Source of the DNA: Gramella jeungdoensis
Lineage (GTDB): Bacteria > Bacteroidota > Bacteroidia > Flavobacteriales > Flavobacteriaceae
NCBI RefSeq assembly: GCF_023805255.1
Contig: NZ_JAMSCK010000001.1
Coordinates: 248,001-312,000, forward strand
DNA length: 64,000 bases
Direction of reading: 5' to 3'
Under the pieces are notes generated by a model. That model saw only the letters and a list, made by a program, of their open reading frames with translations. It did no database searches and was not told where the DNA came from. Position numbers and translations under genes: made by a program. Shown here one piece after another: positions 43,723 through 53,263 of the stretch (position 1 is its first letter; each line of letters starts with the position of its first letter).

Positions 43723-45513
43723 TTAATTGATTAAGATTTCATCTTTTGGATAGCGGTAATTCATATGCCGTACCCTTCTCAACATCGCTATCATGATTGT
43801 TAACATACTTACACGCCCAATGAACATGGTGAAAATTATTACCAGTTTCGAGGGAGAAGAGAGGTCACTGGTAATTCCTGTAGTGAGCCCCACCGTACTG
43901 TAAGCTGAAAATGCTTCAAAAGCTATACTCAAAAGACTCTTGTCATTATCGAAAGAGGCTATTAGAAATACAGAAATCCCAATTACCATTAAAGATAGTG
44001 ATATGATTGCAAAGGCCCTTCTTATACTGGATTCCGCTATCTCCCTTTTATAAACCTCAATTCTGTTCTTTCCCTTGGCAAGACTAAGAAAATTAAGCGT
44101 TGCAACAGCTATGGTGCTTGTCTTTATTCCTCCTCCTGTAGAAGCGGGGGAAGCCCCGATCCACATGAGCAGAAAAATTATCATCAATGTGCTGAAGTTC
44201 AATGCACCGGTATCTACCGTATTGAACCCGGCGGTTCGGGGAGTAGATGCTCCGAAAAAGGAAGTGACTATTTTCCCAAACCAGTTATGTTCTGCCAGGG
44301 TATTGTTGTACTCAAAAAAATAGAATACCGTGGTACCAACCATTAAAAGTACTGTGGTGGTAAATATCACGATCCTCGTATTCAGGTTGATCACCCAGGG
44401 CGAATGAACCGATTCCCGTTTTTTAGTCAGGTGTAATATCTTATTCTTAAACAAATAGATCACATAGCGGTAAAGGTTAAGAAGGATTGGAAAACCGATC
44501 CCTCCCAGTATAAAAAGGGAAGCTATGATTAAATGTAAAGGATAGTTGAACCTAAAGGCAGGATCGTAGAGGCTTTGCTCAAGGGTTGAAAAACCCGCGT
44601 TACAAAATCCGCTTACGGCATGAAACACAGAAAAGAACAATCGGTCTGAGATCGCGGCTATCTCATTTTTGCTGAGGCTGAAATATATAAGAATAAAACC
44701 TATGAATTCTACTATTACCGTTATGAAAAGTATCTTTTTCAGCACGCTCAGAACTTCTCCGATCTTTTCTGATTTTGTGACATCCTTTAGCATGATCTGG
44801 TTCTCATACGAAGTCTGGCCTCTGAAAAAATAACTGAAATAACTGGCGAAGGTCATTATTCCCAGGCCTCCTAATTGCATTAAAAGCAAAATGATTGTTT
44901 GCCCAAACCCAGTAAAATAAGAGCCGGTATCCACAACTATAAGGCCTGTAACACAAACCGAACTGGTAGCTGTAAAAAGAGCATCCAGAAAACTAATATC
45001 CCCTTCAGTGGCTTTAGGAAGCATTAGGAGTGCGGTTCCAATAAAGATGAGCGATAAAAAACTGGCTATAAATAGCTGGGCGGGATTTAACAAGGTACGG
45101 TTAAAGCTAAGCTCAAAGGTCGAAAATTCCCTTATAAAATAAATAAATACGGCGAGATACACATAGCCCATCTGGTTCAGGAACTCAAGAAGGATAAGGT
45201 TTTCCCTGAAGACATCGATGCGCATAATCAATAAAAGTCCAAATAGGATCCCGAAGGCGGAATCGAATATTTTTACCTTTAGTCGATGACTTAATTTAAA
45301 TATAAAATGTCGTACAAGAATGAAAACTAGCCCTGCCGACAGGGTGATAAAGTAGAAATCCCTTAGCTGTTGTTCTTCATATTTTCCATGTTTGAAGCCA
45401 AGGTCAAATATGGCAACCAGGATTATTATGAAACTTAGCAGAAAGGAAAAAGCACTCAAATACTTTAAAAACCTTTCGTTCTGTAACCAGCTTTTGAATC
45501 CTGAAAATTTCAC
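43723..45513 (-). CDS. Potassium uptake channel subunit TrkH/KtrB type
   Basis: A 596-residue membrane protein with more than ten hydrophobic segments. The four selectivity-filter-like loops are visible: TSSVCVTGLIVVD, HAVSGFCNAGFSTLE, GASTPRTAGFNTVD and SAYSTVGLTTGIT. N-terminal extra membrane segments before the core (residues 1-170) make it longer than a typical KtrB. It works with the adjacent RCK subunit to take up potassium. Confidence 0.93.
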   Translation of the reverse strand: MKFSGFKSWLQNERFLKYLSAFSFLLSFIIILVAIFDLGFKHGKYEEQQLRDFYFITLSAGLVFILVRHFIFKLSHRLKVKIFDSAFGILFGLLLIMRIDVFRENLILLEFLNQMGYVYLAVFIYFIREFSTFELSFNRTLLNPAQLFIASFLSLIFIGTALLMLPKATEGDISFLDALFTATSSVCVTGLIVVDTGSYFTGFGQTIILLLMQLGGLGIMTFASYFSYFFRGQTSYENQIMLKDVTKSEKIGEVLSVLKKILFITVIVEFIGFILIYFSLSKNEIAAISDRLFFSVFHAVSGFCNAGFSTLEQSLYDPAFRFNYPLHLIIASLFILGGIGFPILLNLYRYVIYLFKNKILHLTKKRESVHSPWVINLNTRIVIFTTTVLLMVGTTVFYFFEYNNTLAEHNWFGKIVTSFFGASTPRTAGFNTVDTGALNFSTLMIIFLLMWIGASPASTGGGIKTSTIAVATLNFLSLAKGKNRIEVYKREIAESSIRRAFAIISLSLMVIGISVFLIASFDNDKSLLSIAFEAFSAYSTVGLTTGITSDLSSPSKLVIIFTMFIGRVSMLTIMIAMLRRVRHMNYRYPKDEILIN

Positions 45514-45560
45514 TTAAGGGTAGTTTTTAGCATGCAGAAGGCTATTTCTAATAACTCAGA

Positions 45561-45587
45561 AAGTCCGAAAAACAGACTTTCGGACTT
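45561..45587. other. Perfect hairpin without a U-tract
   Basis: AAGTCCGAAA (45561-45570) and TTTCGGACTT (45578-45587) form a perfect 10-base stem with a 7-base loop, between the M14 peptidase stop and the TrkH start. Neither side has a run of T, so it is not a classical terminator, but it could act as a transcript-end structure or a protein-binding site. Confidence 0.5.
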
Positions 45588-45667
45588 CCTGAATCAGCTT
45601 AGTCTTTTACAAAGTTATCCAAATTTGATACAAGACTGCTAAAATTTCCCTAAACTATGAATAGGCT

Positions 45668-48184
45668 TTACATCTCTTTTCCGAAGAAAATAGCATTCAT
45701 AAGTAATTTGTTGGTTCCATACCAGAATGCCCTGAAGTTAGTATTATCTGTGAATAACATAACCTCTCCTCGTCCCAGATCTTTATGCTTAAATGGAACT
45801 GTATTGGCTATTGAGTCCAGGTTAGGTTTACTTATATACCCACTCAGTAAAGGATTTTCCGTATACTGGATAGGATTGTTGTAGCTCTGTTCATCTGGCT
45901 CGATAAAAATGGTAGTATTCCTGAACATTGCAAGCCTGTCATTCTTATAGCCAAAGGCGATTGGATGACTTCTGTCAATTTTTGTTTCAAAAATGGCTCC
46001 CCCTATATGTTGAGCTCCCTTGAAATCACCTTGTTCCTCAAAACTTATATTTTTAGCTGTGATTTCATTCTTTTTAGTTTCAAAATCGATAAAATCGTTT
46101 TTCTTCATCCAGTTTACCGCATTTCTATAAGCGATAATTGTACCTCCGGCTTTAGTCCAGTCCTTTAGCTTATTCGCTATTTCTTTCTCAAGTCCTCCGC
46201 CTCGCGAATTTGGGATAATGATATCTGTGTATTCGTGCAGATCGGTATTGTCAAGCTCCCTTACGTCCAGTTTGGTTATTTTCATGTCATAGCGCTGATC
46301 GAATAGATGCCATATCTCACCGGCATCATAAGGGGTAATAGATCCTCCAACAACTATAGCTACTTTTTGAGGTTCAAGAGCCCTGAATTGATTACTTCCA
46401 AGGTTGATGCCAGCTGTCATTCCTGTTCCTATGGCTGTAATCTTCACACCGGTTTCTTTGGAAACATTGCTTAAAAACTTGTGCAAATCTGCTTTGTTAA
46501 GTTTCTGGTTCTGTACCGGGATCATAATGGTACCATAGCCATAGTTTTTAGAATCAAGACTAAAGTTTTCCATTGCTACTTTCGCACGCAGACCTTTTTC
46601 CAGGATCTGATTCAATGCCTTTGGAGCAAAATAATTGTGCCAGTTAAGGAGATAGGCATAATCGCTTTCTTCAGGCAATTGTGGGGAAGGCATCTTTAGC
46701 TCCTCTATCTTTGCACCTGCATTTCTCATAGATGCTTCCTCTGTGTAATCAAGGTTGAAGGCTAACGGAAATGTCCAGGCTGAAATATCATAAAATAGAC
46801 TGTCTTCAAACTTTGTTCTTCTTTCGAACATTGCTTTTACCAATCTGTGTTGGCGCTGGTTCTTTGGAACTATATATGCCGAACCCTTTTCGAATTGTTT
46901 TCCGTTCTCACTGAAATTATCTGCAAGTTCATGCACTTCTATTTTATGTCTTTTCAGGATCTCAGCAAGCTTGTATGCACTTGCAGGATCACTTGAATTG
47001 CCAAAAGCATAGGCGCCATTTCCAGCTGATTGACGTGCATTCTTAAAGAAATTTCTCTGGTAATCAAGAAGATCTGTTCTCATTTTCTGGGCAGCTTCCA
47101 AAGTTGATAATGCCGCCGTGAACTGATTCCTTATGGTGAAAGGGAAGGTGAGGATACCATTATCGGTTTCCTGGGCATGGCCCCTTGAGCTTCCCTGCTC
47201 AAAAAGGATTCCTATACTTCCATTGATATCTGGAAAAGTAGAGCCTTTTCCGTAGTAAAAATCATCATAATTTTCTTCTGTATAATATAGTGAGCCAATC
47301 TCATCAAGGGCGGCAGCGTGGTAGGTTCCTATTTCTTTGGTCAGATCCTGGTTCTTCTGGGGAGTAAGAGGATGTGTCCTTGAAGGAATACCTGGCTGAA
47401 AGAAGAAAGTAGAATTAGATCCCATCTCATGATGGTCAGTCAGGATATTTGGATACCATTTATGAAAAGTTGCAATTCTAGCCTGGGATTCGGGTAACTG
47501 TACAGGCAGCCAGTCCCGGTTCATGTCAAACCAGTAGTGATTGGTTCTCCCGCCTGGCCACACTTCATTATATTCTCTGTCCTGCGGATCGGGATTGATA
47601 TTCTTGCTTTTATTGGTATTGGCCCAGTAAGCGAACCTCTGCAATCCATCCGGATTAAAGGAGGGATCAAGGAGGATCACAGTATTTTCCAGGGCATTTT
47701 CAATTTTTTCACCCTCTGCCGCGGCAAGGTAATAGGTGTAAAGCAAAGCAGCATTGGAACCGCTGGGCTCATTACCGTGAATAGAGAAGCCCTGATTTAT
47801 TACAATGGGCATTTCTTCAGTATTTTTTGATTCCGAATTTTCCTCTACAAGGGCTACATGGTTTTTTCTGATCTCTTCAATATTTTCGAGATTTTCCTCA
47901 GACGAAATGGTTAGCAGGACGAGCTGGCGACCTTCATAAGTAAAACCACGATTTTCAATTTGAATGCGCGGCGAAACTTCGGCTAGTTTATTCATATACA
48001 TCAAAAGCCTGTCATGACTCACATGCCATTCGCCCGGTACAAAGCCAATCACTTCCTGTGGAGTGGGGATTTCAGGATTATAGGAGACATCATCTGGTAG
48101 ATAATAATCCAAAGAGACTTCTTCCTGCTGAGCATGGATAATAGTAGTTGATAAAAGAATAAAGAAGATAATAAGGTTTCTCAT
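45668..48184 (-). CDS. Secreted M14 family zinc carboxypeptidase
   Basis: An 838-residue protein with a signal peptide (cleavage near HAQQ, residue 19). The M14 zinc motif HxxE is in SIHGNEPSGSNA, the third zinc His in TDHHEMG, and the catalytic Glu region is ILFEQGSSRG. The catalytic domain covers about 50-400. The remaining 440 residues include a glutamine-amidotransferase-like fold (VAIVVGGSITPYDAGEIW). Such large peptidases are common in marine Flavobacteria and probably digest peptides in the periplasm or outside the cell. Confidence 0.9.
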   Translation of the reverse strand: MRNLIIFFILLSTTIIHAQQEEVSLDYYLPDDVSYNPEIPTPQEVIGFVPGEWHVSHDRLLMYMNKLAEVSPRIQIENRGFTYEGRQLVLLTISSEENLENIEEIRKNHVALVEENSESKNTEEMPIVINQGFSIHGNEPSGSNAALLYTYYLAAAEGEKIENALENTVILLDPSFNPDGLQRFAYWANTNKSKNINPDPQDREYNEVWPGGRTNHYWFDMNRDWLPVQLPESQARIATFHKWYPNILTDHHEMGSNSTFFFQPGIPSRTHPLTPQKNQDLTKEIGTYHAAALDEIGSLYYTEENYDDFYYGKGSTFPDINGSIGILFEQGSSRGHAQETDNGILTFPFTIRNQFTAALSTLEAAQKMRTDLLDYQRNFFKNARQSAGNGAYAFGNSSDPASAYKLAEILKRHKIEVHELADNFSENGKQFEKGSAYIVPKNQRQHRLVKAMFERRTKFEDSLFYDISAWTFPLAFNLDYTEEASMRNAGAKIEELKMPSPQLPEESDYAYLLNWHNYFAPKALNQILEKGLRAKVAMENFSLDSKNYGYGTIMIPVQNQKLNKADLHKFLSNVSKETGVKITAIGTGMTAGINLGSNQFRALEPQKVAIVVGGSITPYDAGEIWHLFDQRYDMKITKLDVRELDNTDLHEYTDIIIPNSRGGGLEKEIANKLKDWTKAGGTIIAYRNAVNWMKKNDFIDFETKKNEITAKNISFEEQGDFKGAQHIGGAIFETKIDRSHPIAFGYKNDRLAMFRNTTIFIEPDEQSYNNPIQYTENPLLSGYISKPNLDSIANTVPFKHKDLGRGEVMLFTDNTNFRAFWYGTNKLLMNAIFFGKEM

Positions 48185-48210
48185 AGTTTTATTTTTGGAA
48201 TGTCTAAGAT

Positions 48211-48240
48211 AAAAAAAACCGTCCTTATTTGGGACGGTTC
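48211..48240 (-). terminator. Rho-independent terminator of the DUF3276 gene
   Basis: On the minus strand AACCGTCCC pairs with GGACGGTT over a 6-base AT loop and is followed by eight T. It lies between the DUF3276 gene stop at 48263 and the M14 gene start at 48184. Confidence 0.9.
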
Positions 48241-48262
48241 GGGATATCTGATAAGATTCTAA

Positions 48263-48649
48263 TTAAATATCGTCAAAACTTACATCAGTAAATTTTTCCG
48301 GGTTAGATGAATTAGAGGTTGTTTTCTCCTGATTGTCATCTTCATATTCCTTTTTGAAATCCTTTTGATGACGTTCACTTATTACCTCTTCTCCTTTTTC
48401 GTTGATGATAAAGTCGGTCATCTCTGCAAGGATCTCTCTAAAACCATCAAAATCTTCCTTGTAGAGATAGATCTTGTGTTTTTTGTAATAGAAAGAACCA
48501 TCATCATTTGTGAACTTCTTACTTTCGGTAATGGTAAGATAATAATCGTCAGCCCGGGTGGATCTTACGTCGAAAAAATAAGTTCTTCTACCGGCTCTTA
48601 AAACTTTAGAGAATATTTCTTCTTTCTCCATCATTCCCTTGTCGCTCAT
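48263..48649 (-). CDS. DUF3276 / PUR-alpha-like nucleic-acid binding protein
   Basis: A 128-residue protein. Residues 8-85 match the Bacteroidota DUF3276 / PurA pattern (EEIFSKVLRAGRRTYFFDVRSTRADDYYLTITESKK), which folds as a PUR repeat that binds single-stranded nucleic acid. An acidic low-complexity tail follows (EDDNQEKTTSNSSN). It is a conserved, highly expressed Bacteroidota protein whose role is not known in detail. Confidence 0.85.
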   Translation of the reverse strand: MSDKGMMEKEEIFSKVLRAGRRTYFFDVRSTRADDYYLTITESKKFTNDDGSFYYKKHKIYLYKEDFDGFREILAEMTDFIINEKGEEVISERHQKDFKKEYEDDNQEKTTSNSSNPEKFTDVSFDDI

Positions 48650-48722
48650 AAAATAGATTCTTTAATGGTTGTTATTGTCGAGTCCAAAAATCTAAAAAAT
48701 TTTAACATCTAACAAAATATTT

Positions 48723-50480
48723 TCACATTTCTTTTTCATTTAACTGTTTTGCATAGAGCTCCTTGTAATAGCCATCTGTATTCAGAAGCTGCTGGTGCGT
48801 GCCTTCTTGCACGATCTGACCGTCTTCAAGGATAATGATCTTATCGGCATTTTTGGCCGATGAGATTCTATGGCTTACAATAATGGTAGTTTTATTTTTC
48901 GTGATCTGGAAAAGATTATTCAGGATCTCTTCCTCGGTTTCGGTGTCTACGGCTGAAAGGCAATCATCAAACAATAAAATTTCGGGGTCATGAATAATAG
49001 CTCTGGCTATGGAAACTCTTTGTTTCTGCCCACCGGAAAGAGTGATCCCTCTTTCGCCCAGTACGGTCTCATAACCTTTGCTAAAGCCTATAATATTTTT
49101 ATGTACAGAAGCATTTTTAGCAGCTTCAATGATTTCTTTTTCAGCAGCTTCTGTTTTACCAAATTTGATATTGTTCTTGATCGTATCGCTAAACAGGAAT
49201 GCATCCTGAGGTACATAACCAATGCTTTTACGCAGGCTTTCCAGGTTGAGTTCGTGGATATTTCGCCCGTCTATAAGAATTTCCCCATTATCAATATCGT
49301 ATAGCCTTCCTATAAGTTCCAGGATAGTAGATTTGCCCGACCCCGTTTTTCCTATGATCGCCAGGGTTTCTCCTTTCTTAACGGTGAAAGAAACATTTTT
49401 TAAGGCGGTGATGTTAGTATCGTCGTAAGTAAAACTAACATTTTTGAACTCTATGCTTCCATTTATCGTATCAGGTTCACTTTTAGGATTCGTGATCTCT
49501 GGTTCTTCACCCAGGAATTCATTGATACGTTCCTGCGAAGCTTCAGCCTGTTGTACCAGTGAAGTTACCCACCCAATAGATGCTACCGGCCAGGTAAGCA
49601 TGTTCACATATAGGATGAATTCTACCAAGACATCAATATTTTCAATCTGTCCCGAGATTATCTGTCTTCCGCCAAAATAGATCACAATAATGTTACTGAT
49701 TCCTATAAGCAGTACCATCAATGGAAAAAAGAATGCCTGTACCTTTACGAGATCAATATTCTTATCCCTGCTTCCGTTAGAAAGGTCGGTGAAGTTATTG
49801 TTGGTTTGAGGTTCAATGCCATAAGACTTGATCACCGCGATCCCGCTAAAACTTTCCTGGGTAAAAGTGTTAAGCTTAGAAAGGTATTGTTGTACAATAG
49901 TACTACGCTGGTGGATGGCTACGCTAAGTTTATAAATGGCATATGCCAGAATGGGGAGCGGAATTACAGTATAAAGCGTAAGCATGGGCGCTGCCTGAAG
50001 CATAAAAATAAGAACCACTACGGTTGAAGTAAAGGTCGTGACACTATACATGATAGCTGGACCCAGATATAATCTCACCTTAGAAACATCCTCGCTTATC
50101 CGGTTCATAAGGTCCCCCGTCCGGTTCTTTTTGTAGAAGTTTAGAGATAGGTCAAGGTAATGCTGAAAGACTTCATTCTTCAGGTCGTATTCCATATGCC
50201 TGGAAACCACGATAAATGTTTGTCTCATCAGAAAGGTGAAGAATGCTGAAATGAGCGTGGTTCCAACAATTAAAAGGATATTGTAGGCAAGTTCACTTTT
50301 CACTTTTGAAATATCGGTGATCGAACCGTTTATATAGTCTTCTATCACCACTGTACTCTGGCCGATAAGAGGGATATAGTAGATAGCAAAGATTCTGGCT
50401 GCTATTGTAATGATAAGGCCGATTAAAAGCCTCCATTTATACTTATAGAAATATTTATTAAGATGCTGAAGGTTTTTCAT
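48723..50480 (-). CDS. ABC exporter with fused membrane and ATPase domains (MsbA/YheI-like)
   Basis: A 585-residue half-transporter: six membrane segments in about 15-310, then an ATPase domain with Walker A IGKTGSGKST, Q-loop VPQDAFLFSD, signature LSGGQKQR and Walker B ILLFDDCLSAVD. The position after Walker B is Asp where most exporters have the catalytic Glu, as in one half of heterodimeric exporters such as YheI. It may export lipids or drugs; no partner half-transporter is adjacent. Confidence 0.9.
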   Translation of the reverse strand: MKNLQHLNKYFYKYKWRLLIGLIITIAARIFAIYYIPLIGQSTVVIEDYINGSITDISKVKSELAYNILLIVGTTLISAFFTFLMRQTFIVVSRHMEYDLKNEVFQHYLDLSLNFYKKNRTGDLMNRISEDVSKVRLYLGPAIMYSVTTFTSTVVVLIFMLQAAPMLTLYTVIPLPILAYAIYKLSVAIHQRSTIVQQYLSKLNTFTQESFSGIAVIKSYGIEPQTNNNFTDLSNGSRDKNIDLVKVQAFFFPLMVLLIGISNIIVIYFGGRQIISGQIENIDVLVEFILYVNMLTWPVASIGWVTSLVQQAEASQERINEFLGEEPEITNPKSEPDTINGSIEFKNVSFTYDDTNITALKNVSFTVKKGETLAIIGKTGSGKSTILELIGRLYDIDNGEILIDGRNIHELNLESLRKSIGYVPQDAFLFSDTIKNNIKFGKTEAAEKEIIEAAKNASVHKNIIGFSKGYETVLGERGITLSGGQKQRVSIARAIIHDPEILLFDDCLSAVDTETEEEILNNLFQITKNKTTIIVSHRISSAKNADKIIILEDGQIVQEGTHQQLLNTDGYYKELYAKQLNEKEM

Positions 50481-50550
50481 TCAGAAATATTGGATTATTG
50501 AAGAATGTGTAATTTAACACGTATTTAAACCCTTCGATTTAAAATATTAT

Positions 50551-50558
50551 TATTTTTG
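50551..50558 (+). promoter_or_regulatory. -7 box of the leucine dehydrogenase gene
   Basis: TATTTTTG lies in the divergent region, 53 bases before the ATG at 50612. Confidence 0.4.
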
Positions 50559-50611
50559 TGGCGGATTTTTTGATATATTCAGAAATCCCTAAAACTTAAA
50601 ATCATCAAACT

Positions 50612-51715
50612 ATGCAAGTTGACGTTCTAAATGCAAAAGAACTAAAAAAATCTGCACCGGTATTCGGGCAGGTATCTTTCGACGATCATGAGCAGATCGT
50701 TTTTTGCAACGACAAAGATACAGGTTTAAAGGCAATTATTGGTATTCATAACACGGTTTTAGGACCGGCACTTGGCGGTACCCGTATGTGGAATTACACC
50801 AGTGAATGGGAGGCCTTGAACGATGTTTTACGTCTTTCAAGAGGGATGACCTTTAAGAGTGCGATCACAGGTTTGAACCTTGGTGGAGGAAAAGCGGTGA
50901 TCATTGGAGATGCCAAAAAAGATAAGACCCCTGAACTTATGAAAAGGTTTGGTGAGTTTGTGCATTCTCTTGGAGGAAAATACATAACTGCAGAAGATGT
51001 GGGAATGGAGACTTCAGATATGGATACGGTAAGAGAGGTGACTCCTTATGTAACAGGGATTTCCGAATCTAAAGGTGGAGCAGGTAATCCTTCTCCAATC
51101 ACGGCCTATGGTGTTTTTATGGGGCTAAAGGCTTCTGCTAAATTCAAGTATGGAACCGATAACCTTGAAGGTAAAAAGGTGATGGTACAGGGAATAGGGC
51201 ATGTTGGTGAAACCCTGGTAGAATACCTAACCGGTGACGGAGCCGAAGTATTTATTAGCGATATCAACGAAGACCGACTTCAGGAGGTAAGCAAAAAATA
51301 TGGAGCACATATCTTTACCGAAAGGGATATTTATTCTGCCGATGTTGATATTTATGCTCCCTGTGCACTTGGAGCAACAGTAAATGATGAAACCATTGAA
51401 AGGTTAAAGGTAGATATCATTGCTGGAGCTGCGAACAACCAGCTGGCCGATGAGGTAGCGCATGGTGAGATACTTCAGAAGAAAGGAATCGTATATGCTC
51501 CAGATTTCCTTATCAATGCCGGTGGAATTATAAACGTATATGCCGAGCTTGAAAATTACGATAAACAGGAAATTATGCGTAAGACCGAAAATATTTATAA
51601 TACTACTCTTAAGATACTTGATAAGGCGGCAAAAGATGAGATTACGACGCATTTTGCTGCTTTGCAGATCGCAAAACAGAGAATTGAAGACAGAAAAAAA
51701 CAGAATTTGAATTAG
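50612..51715 (+). CDS. Leucine dehydrogenase / Glu-Leu-Phe-Val dehydrogenase
   Basis: A 367-residue NAD-dependent enzyme with GPALGGTRMW, the catalytic Lys in GLNLGGGKAVI near residue 92, ITAEDVGM, GNPSPITAYGVFMGL, and the nucleotide-binding loop VQGIGHVGETL. It should deaminate leucine and other branched-chain amino acids to keto acids. Its length is typical of leucine dehydrogenase. Monocistronic, with a strong terminator after it. Confidence 0.92.
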   Translation: MQVDVLNAKELKKSAPVFGQVSFDDHEQIVFCNDKDTGLKAIIGIHNTVLGPALGGTRMWNYTSEWEALNDVLRLSRGMTFKSAITGLNLGGGKAVIIGDAKKDKTPELMKRFGEFVHSLGGKYITAEDVGMETSDMDTVREVTPYVTGISESKGGAGNPSPITAYGVFMGLKASAKFKYGTDNLEGKKVMVQGIGHVGETLVEYLTGDGAEVFISDINEDRLQEVSKKYGAHIFTERDIYSADVDIYAPCALGATVNDETIERLKVDIIAGAANNQLADEVAHGEILQKKGIVYAPDFLINAGGIINVYAELENYDKQEIMRKTENIYNTTLKILDKAAKDEITTHFAALQIAKQRIEDRKKQNLN

Positions 51716-51733
51716 CCAGTTCCAATTTATTGA

Positions 51734-51741
51734 TATTTTTG
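51734..51741 (+). promoter_or_regulatory. -7-like box overlapping the start of the terminator before nusB
   Basis: TATTTTTG lies 2 bases upstream of the hairpin at 51744. A TTTG at 51706-51709 is 24 bases before it. If used for nusB, transcription would begin inside the hairpin's 5' arm. Confidence 0.35.
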
Positions 51742-51743
51742 CA

Positions 51744-51773
51744 GGGCGAAAGTAAATGACTTTCGCCCTTTTT
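51744..51773 (+). terminator. Rho-independent terminator between leucine dehydrogenase and nusB
   Basis: GGGCGAAAGT (51744-51753) and ACTTTCGCCC (51759-51768) form a perfect 10-base stem with a 5-base loop, followed by TTTTT. It ends 26 bases before the nusB start codon. Confidence 0.9.
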
Positions 51774-51798
51774 AATTTCTAAAAGTTCTTTTACAATT

Positions 51799-52743
51799 AT
51801 GTTGACAAGAAGACATATCAGGGTTAAAGTAATGCAGTCGCTTTATGCCTTTAACCAAAGCCAGAATGATAACCTTGCCACCGAAGAGAAGTTCCTGCTT
51901 AAAAGTATGCAGGAAATGTATGATCTGTTTCTTCTTCAGATAAGTCTGATCACCGAAATAAGAGAACATGCAGAAACCTACCTGGAAAAATCCCAGCAAA
52001 AATATCTCGCTACCAGCGAAGAAAAAGATCCTAACCGGAAATTCGTAGATAACAAGATCTTTGAGATTCTCAACGAGAATGAAAGTATACAGGATGCCCT
52101 GGAAAAACATAAGATCAATCAATGGAAACAGGACGATGAATATGTTTCTATAATCTGGAATGAAGTTCGCAACAGCCTGGCTTACCAGGAATACATGGAG
52201 ACCCGGGAAACCAGTTTTAAAGAGGACAAGGATTTTATAATTTCCATCTTTAAGGAGATTATTGCTCCTAATGATAAATTATACGATTATCTTGAAGATA
52301 AGAAGTTAACCTGGGTGGACGACCTTCCTCTGGTAAATACGGCCATCCTTAAATTTCTTCAAAAACTGAAGGAGAAGACTGGGAGGGATAAGAAGATCAC
52401 TCAGCTTTTTAAGAACGAAGAGGATAAGGAGTTCGCACTTAAACTTTTCAGGAAGACCTATCTCAACGATGAGGAACTTTCGGAAGAAATGCTGGGAAAA
52501 ACTCCAAATTGGGATAAAGATCGTATCGCTGAGGTTGATATGGTTTTGATTAAAATGGCGATCTGTGAATTTTTGAAATTCACCAGCATCCCTGTAAAAG
52601 TTACCATCAACGAGTACCTTGAAATTGCCAAAGAGTACAGTACTCCAAAAAGCAGTATTTTTATCAATGGAGTTCTTGATAAACTTTCCAAGGAGTATCA
52701 GGCAGAAGACAAGCTAAATAAAACTGGTCGGGGACTTATGTAG
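51799..52743 (+). CDS. nusB: Transcription antitermination factor NusB (long form)
   Basis: A 314-residue protein, about twice the length of E. coli NusB. The N-terminal helix MLTRRHIRVKVMQSLYAF is the NusB start, and the conserved C-terminal region is EVDMVLIKMAICEFLKF, IPVKVTINEYLEIAKEYSTPKSSIFINGVLDKL. A long helical insert between them is typical of Bacteroidota NusB. It works in antitermination on rRNA operons. It is followed by two export-linked genes on the same strand. Confidence 0.93.
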   Translation: MLTRRHIRVKVMQSLYAFNQSQNDNLATEEKFLLKSMQEMYDLFLLQISLITEIREHAETYLEKSQQKYLATSEEKDPNRKFVDNKIFEILNENESIQDALEKHKINQWKQDDEYVSIIWNEVRNSLAYQEYMETRETSFKEDKDFIISIFKEIIAPNDKLYDYLEDKKLTWVDDLPLVNTAILKFLQKLKEKTGRDKKITQLFKNEEDKEFALKLFRKTYLNDEELSEEMLGKTPNWDKDRIAEVDMVLIKMAICEFLKFTSIPVKVTINEYLEIAKEYSTPKSSIFINGVLDKLSKEYQAEDKLNKTGRGLM

Positions 52744-52796
52744 TAAAGAAATTTTATTATTTTTATCGATTAGAAATTAAACAAAATAACTTCACC

Positions 52797-53255
52797 ATGA
52801 AAAAAGCAATTTTGATGTTTGCAGCAGTCGGGGCGATGCTGTTCACCGGATGTAAAGATAATGCCTCAGATAAGGTTAAGGCCGAGAATGTAGAGACCGC
52901 TGCAGAGCGTGACGCACAGGAAACCGTTTACCCAGAGATCACCTTTGAGGAAACTGAATTTGATTTTGGAAACATTGCTAAAGGAACTAACGTAGAGCAT
53001 GTCTTCAAATTCACCAACACGGGTAAAGCTCCCCTGGTGATCACCAATGCTTCAAGTTCTTGTGGCTGTACAGTGCCAACATATCCTAAGAATGAGACTA
53101 TCGCACCTGGGGAAAGTGGTGAAATGCTTGTAAAATTTAATGGTTCAGGAAACGGACAGGTGACTAAGACAGTTACAGTAAGTGCTAATACCGAGTCAGG
53201 AAAAGAACAAATTAAAATCAAGGCTTTTGTAGAAGCTGACGAAACCCAGAGCTAA
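52797..53255 (+). CDS. DUF1573 lipoprotein
   Basis: A 152-residue protein with a lipobox in AMLFTGC (Cys19). Residues 45-145 form a DUF1573 Ig-like beta domain: FDFGNIAKGTNVEHVFKFTNTG and SSSCGCTVPTYPKNETIAPGES with the CGC motif. It lies in the outer membrane or periplasm. It sits between nusB and yajC with short gaps, an arrangement common in Flavobacteria. Confidence 0.88.
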   Translation: MKKAILMFAAVGAMLFTGCKDNASDKVKAENVETAAERDAQETVYPEITFEETEFDFGNIAKGTNVEHVFKFTNTGKAPLVITNASSSCGCTVPTYPKNETIAPGESGEMLVKFNGSGNGQVTKTVTVSANTESGKEQIKIKAFVEADETQS

Positions 53256-53263
53256 ACGCATAT

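Noticed and set aside
45561-45587. Hairpin as an intrinsic terminator of the M14 gene
   Set aside because: The stem is perfect but no T-run follows on either strand, so it is listed as an unassigned structure.
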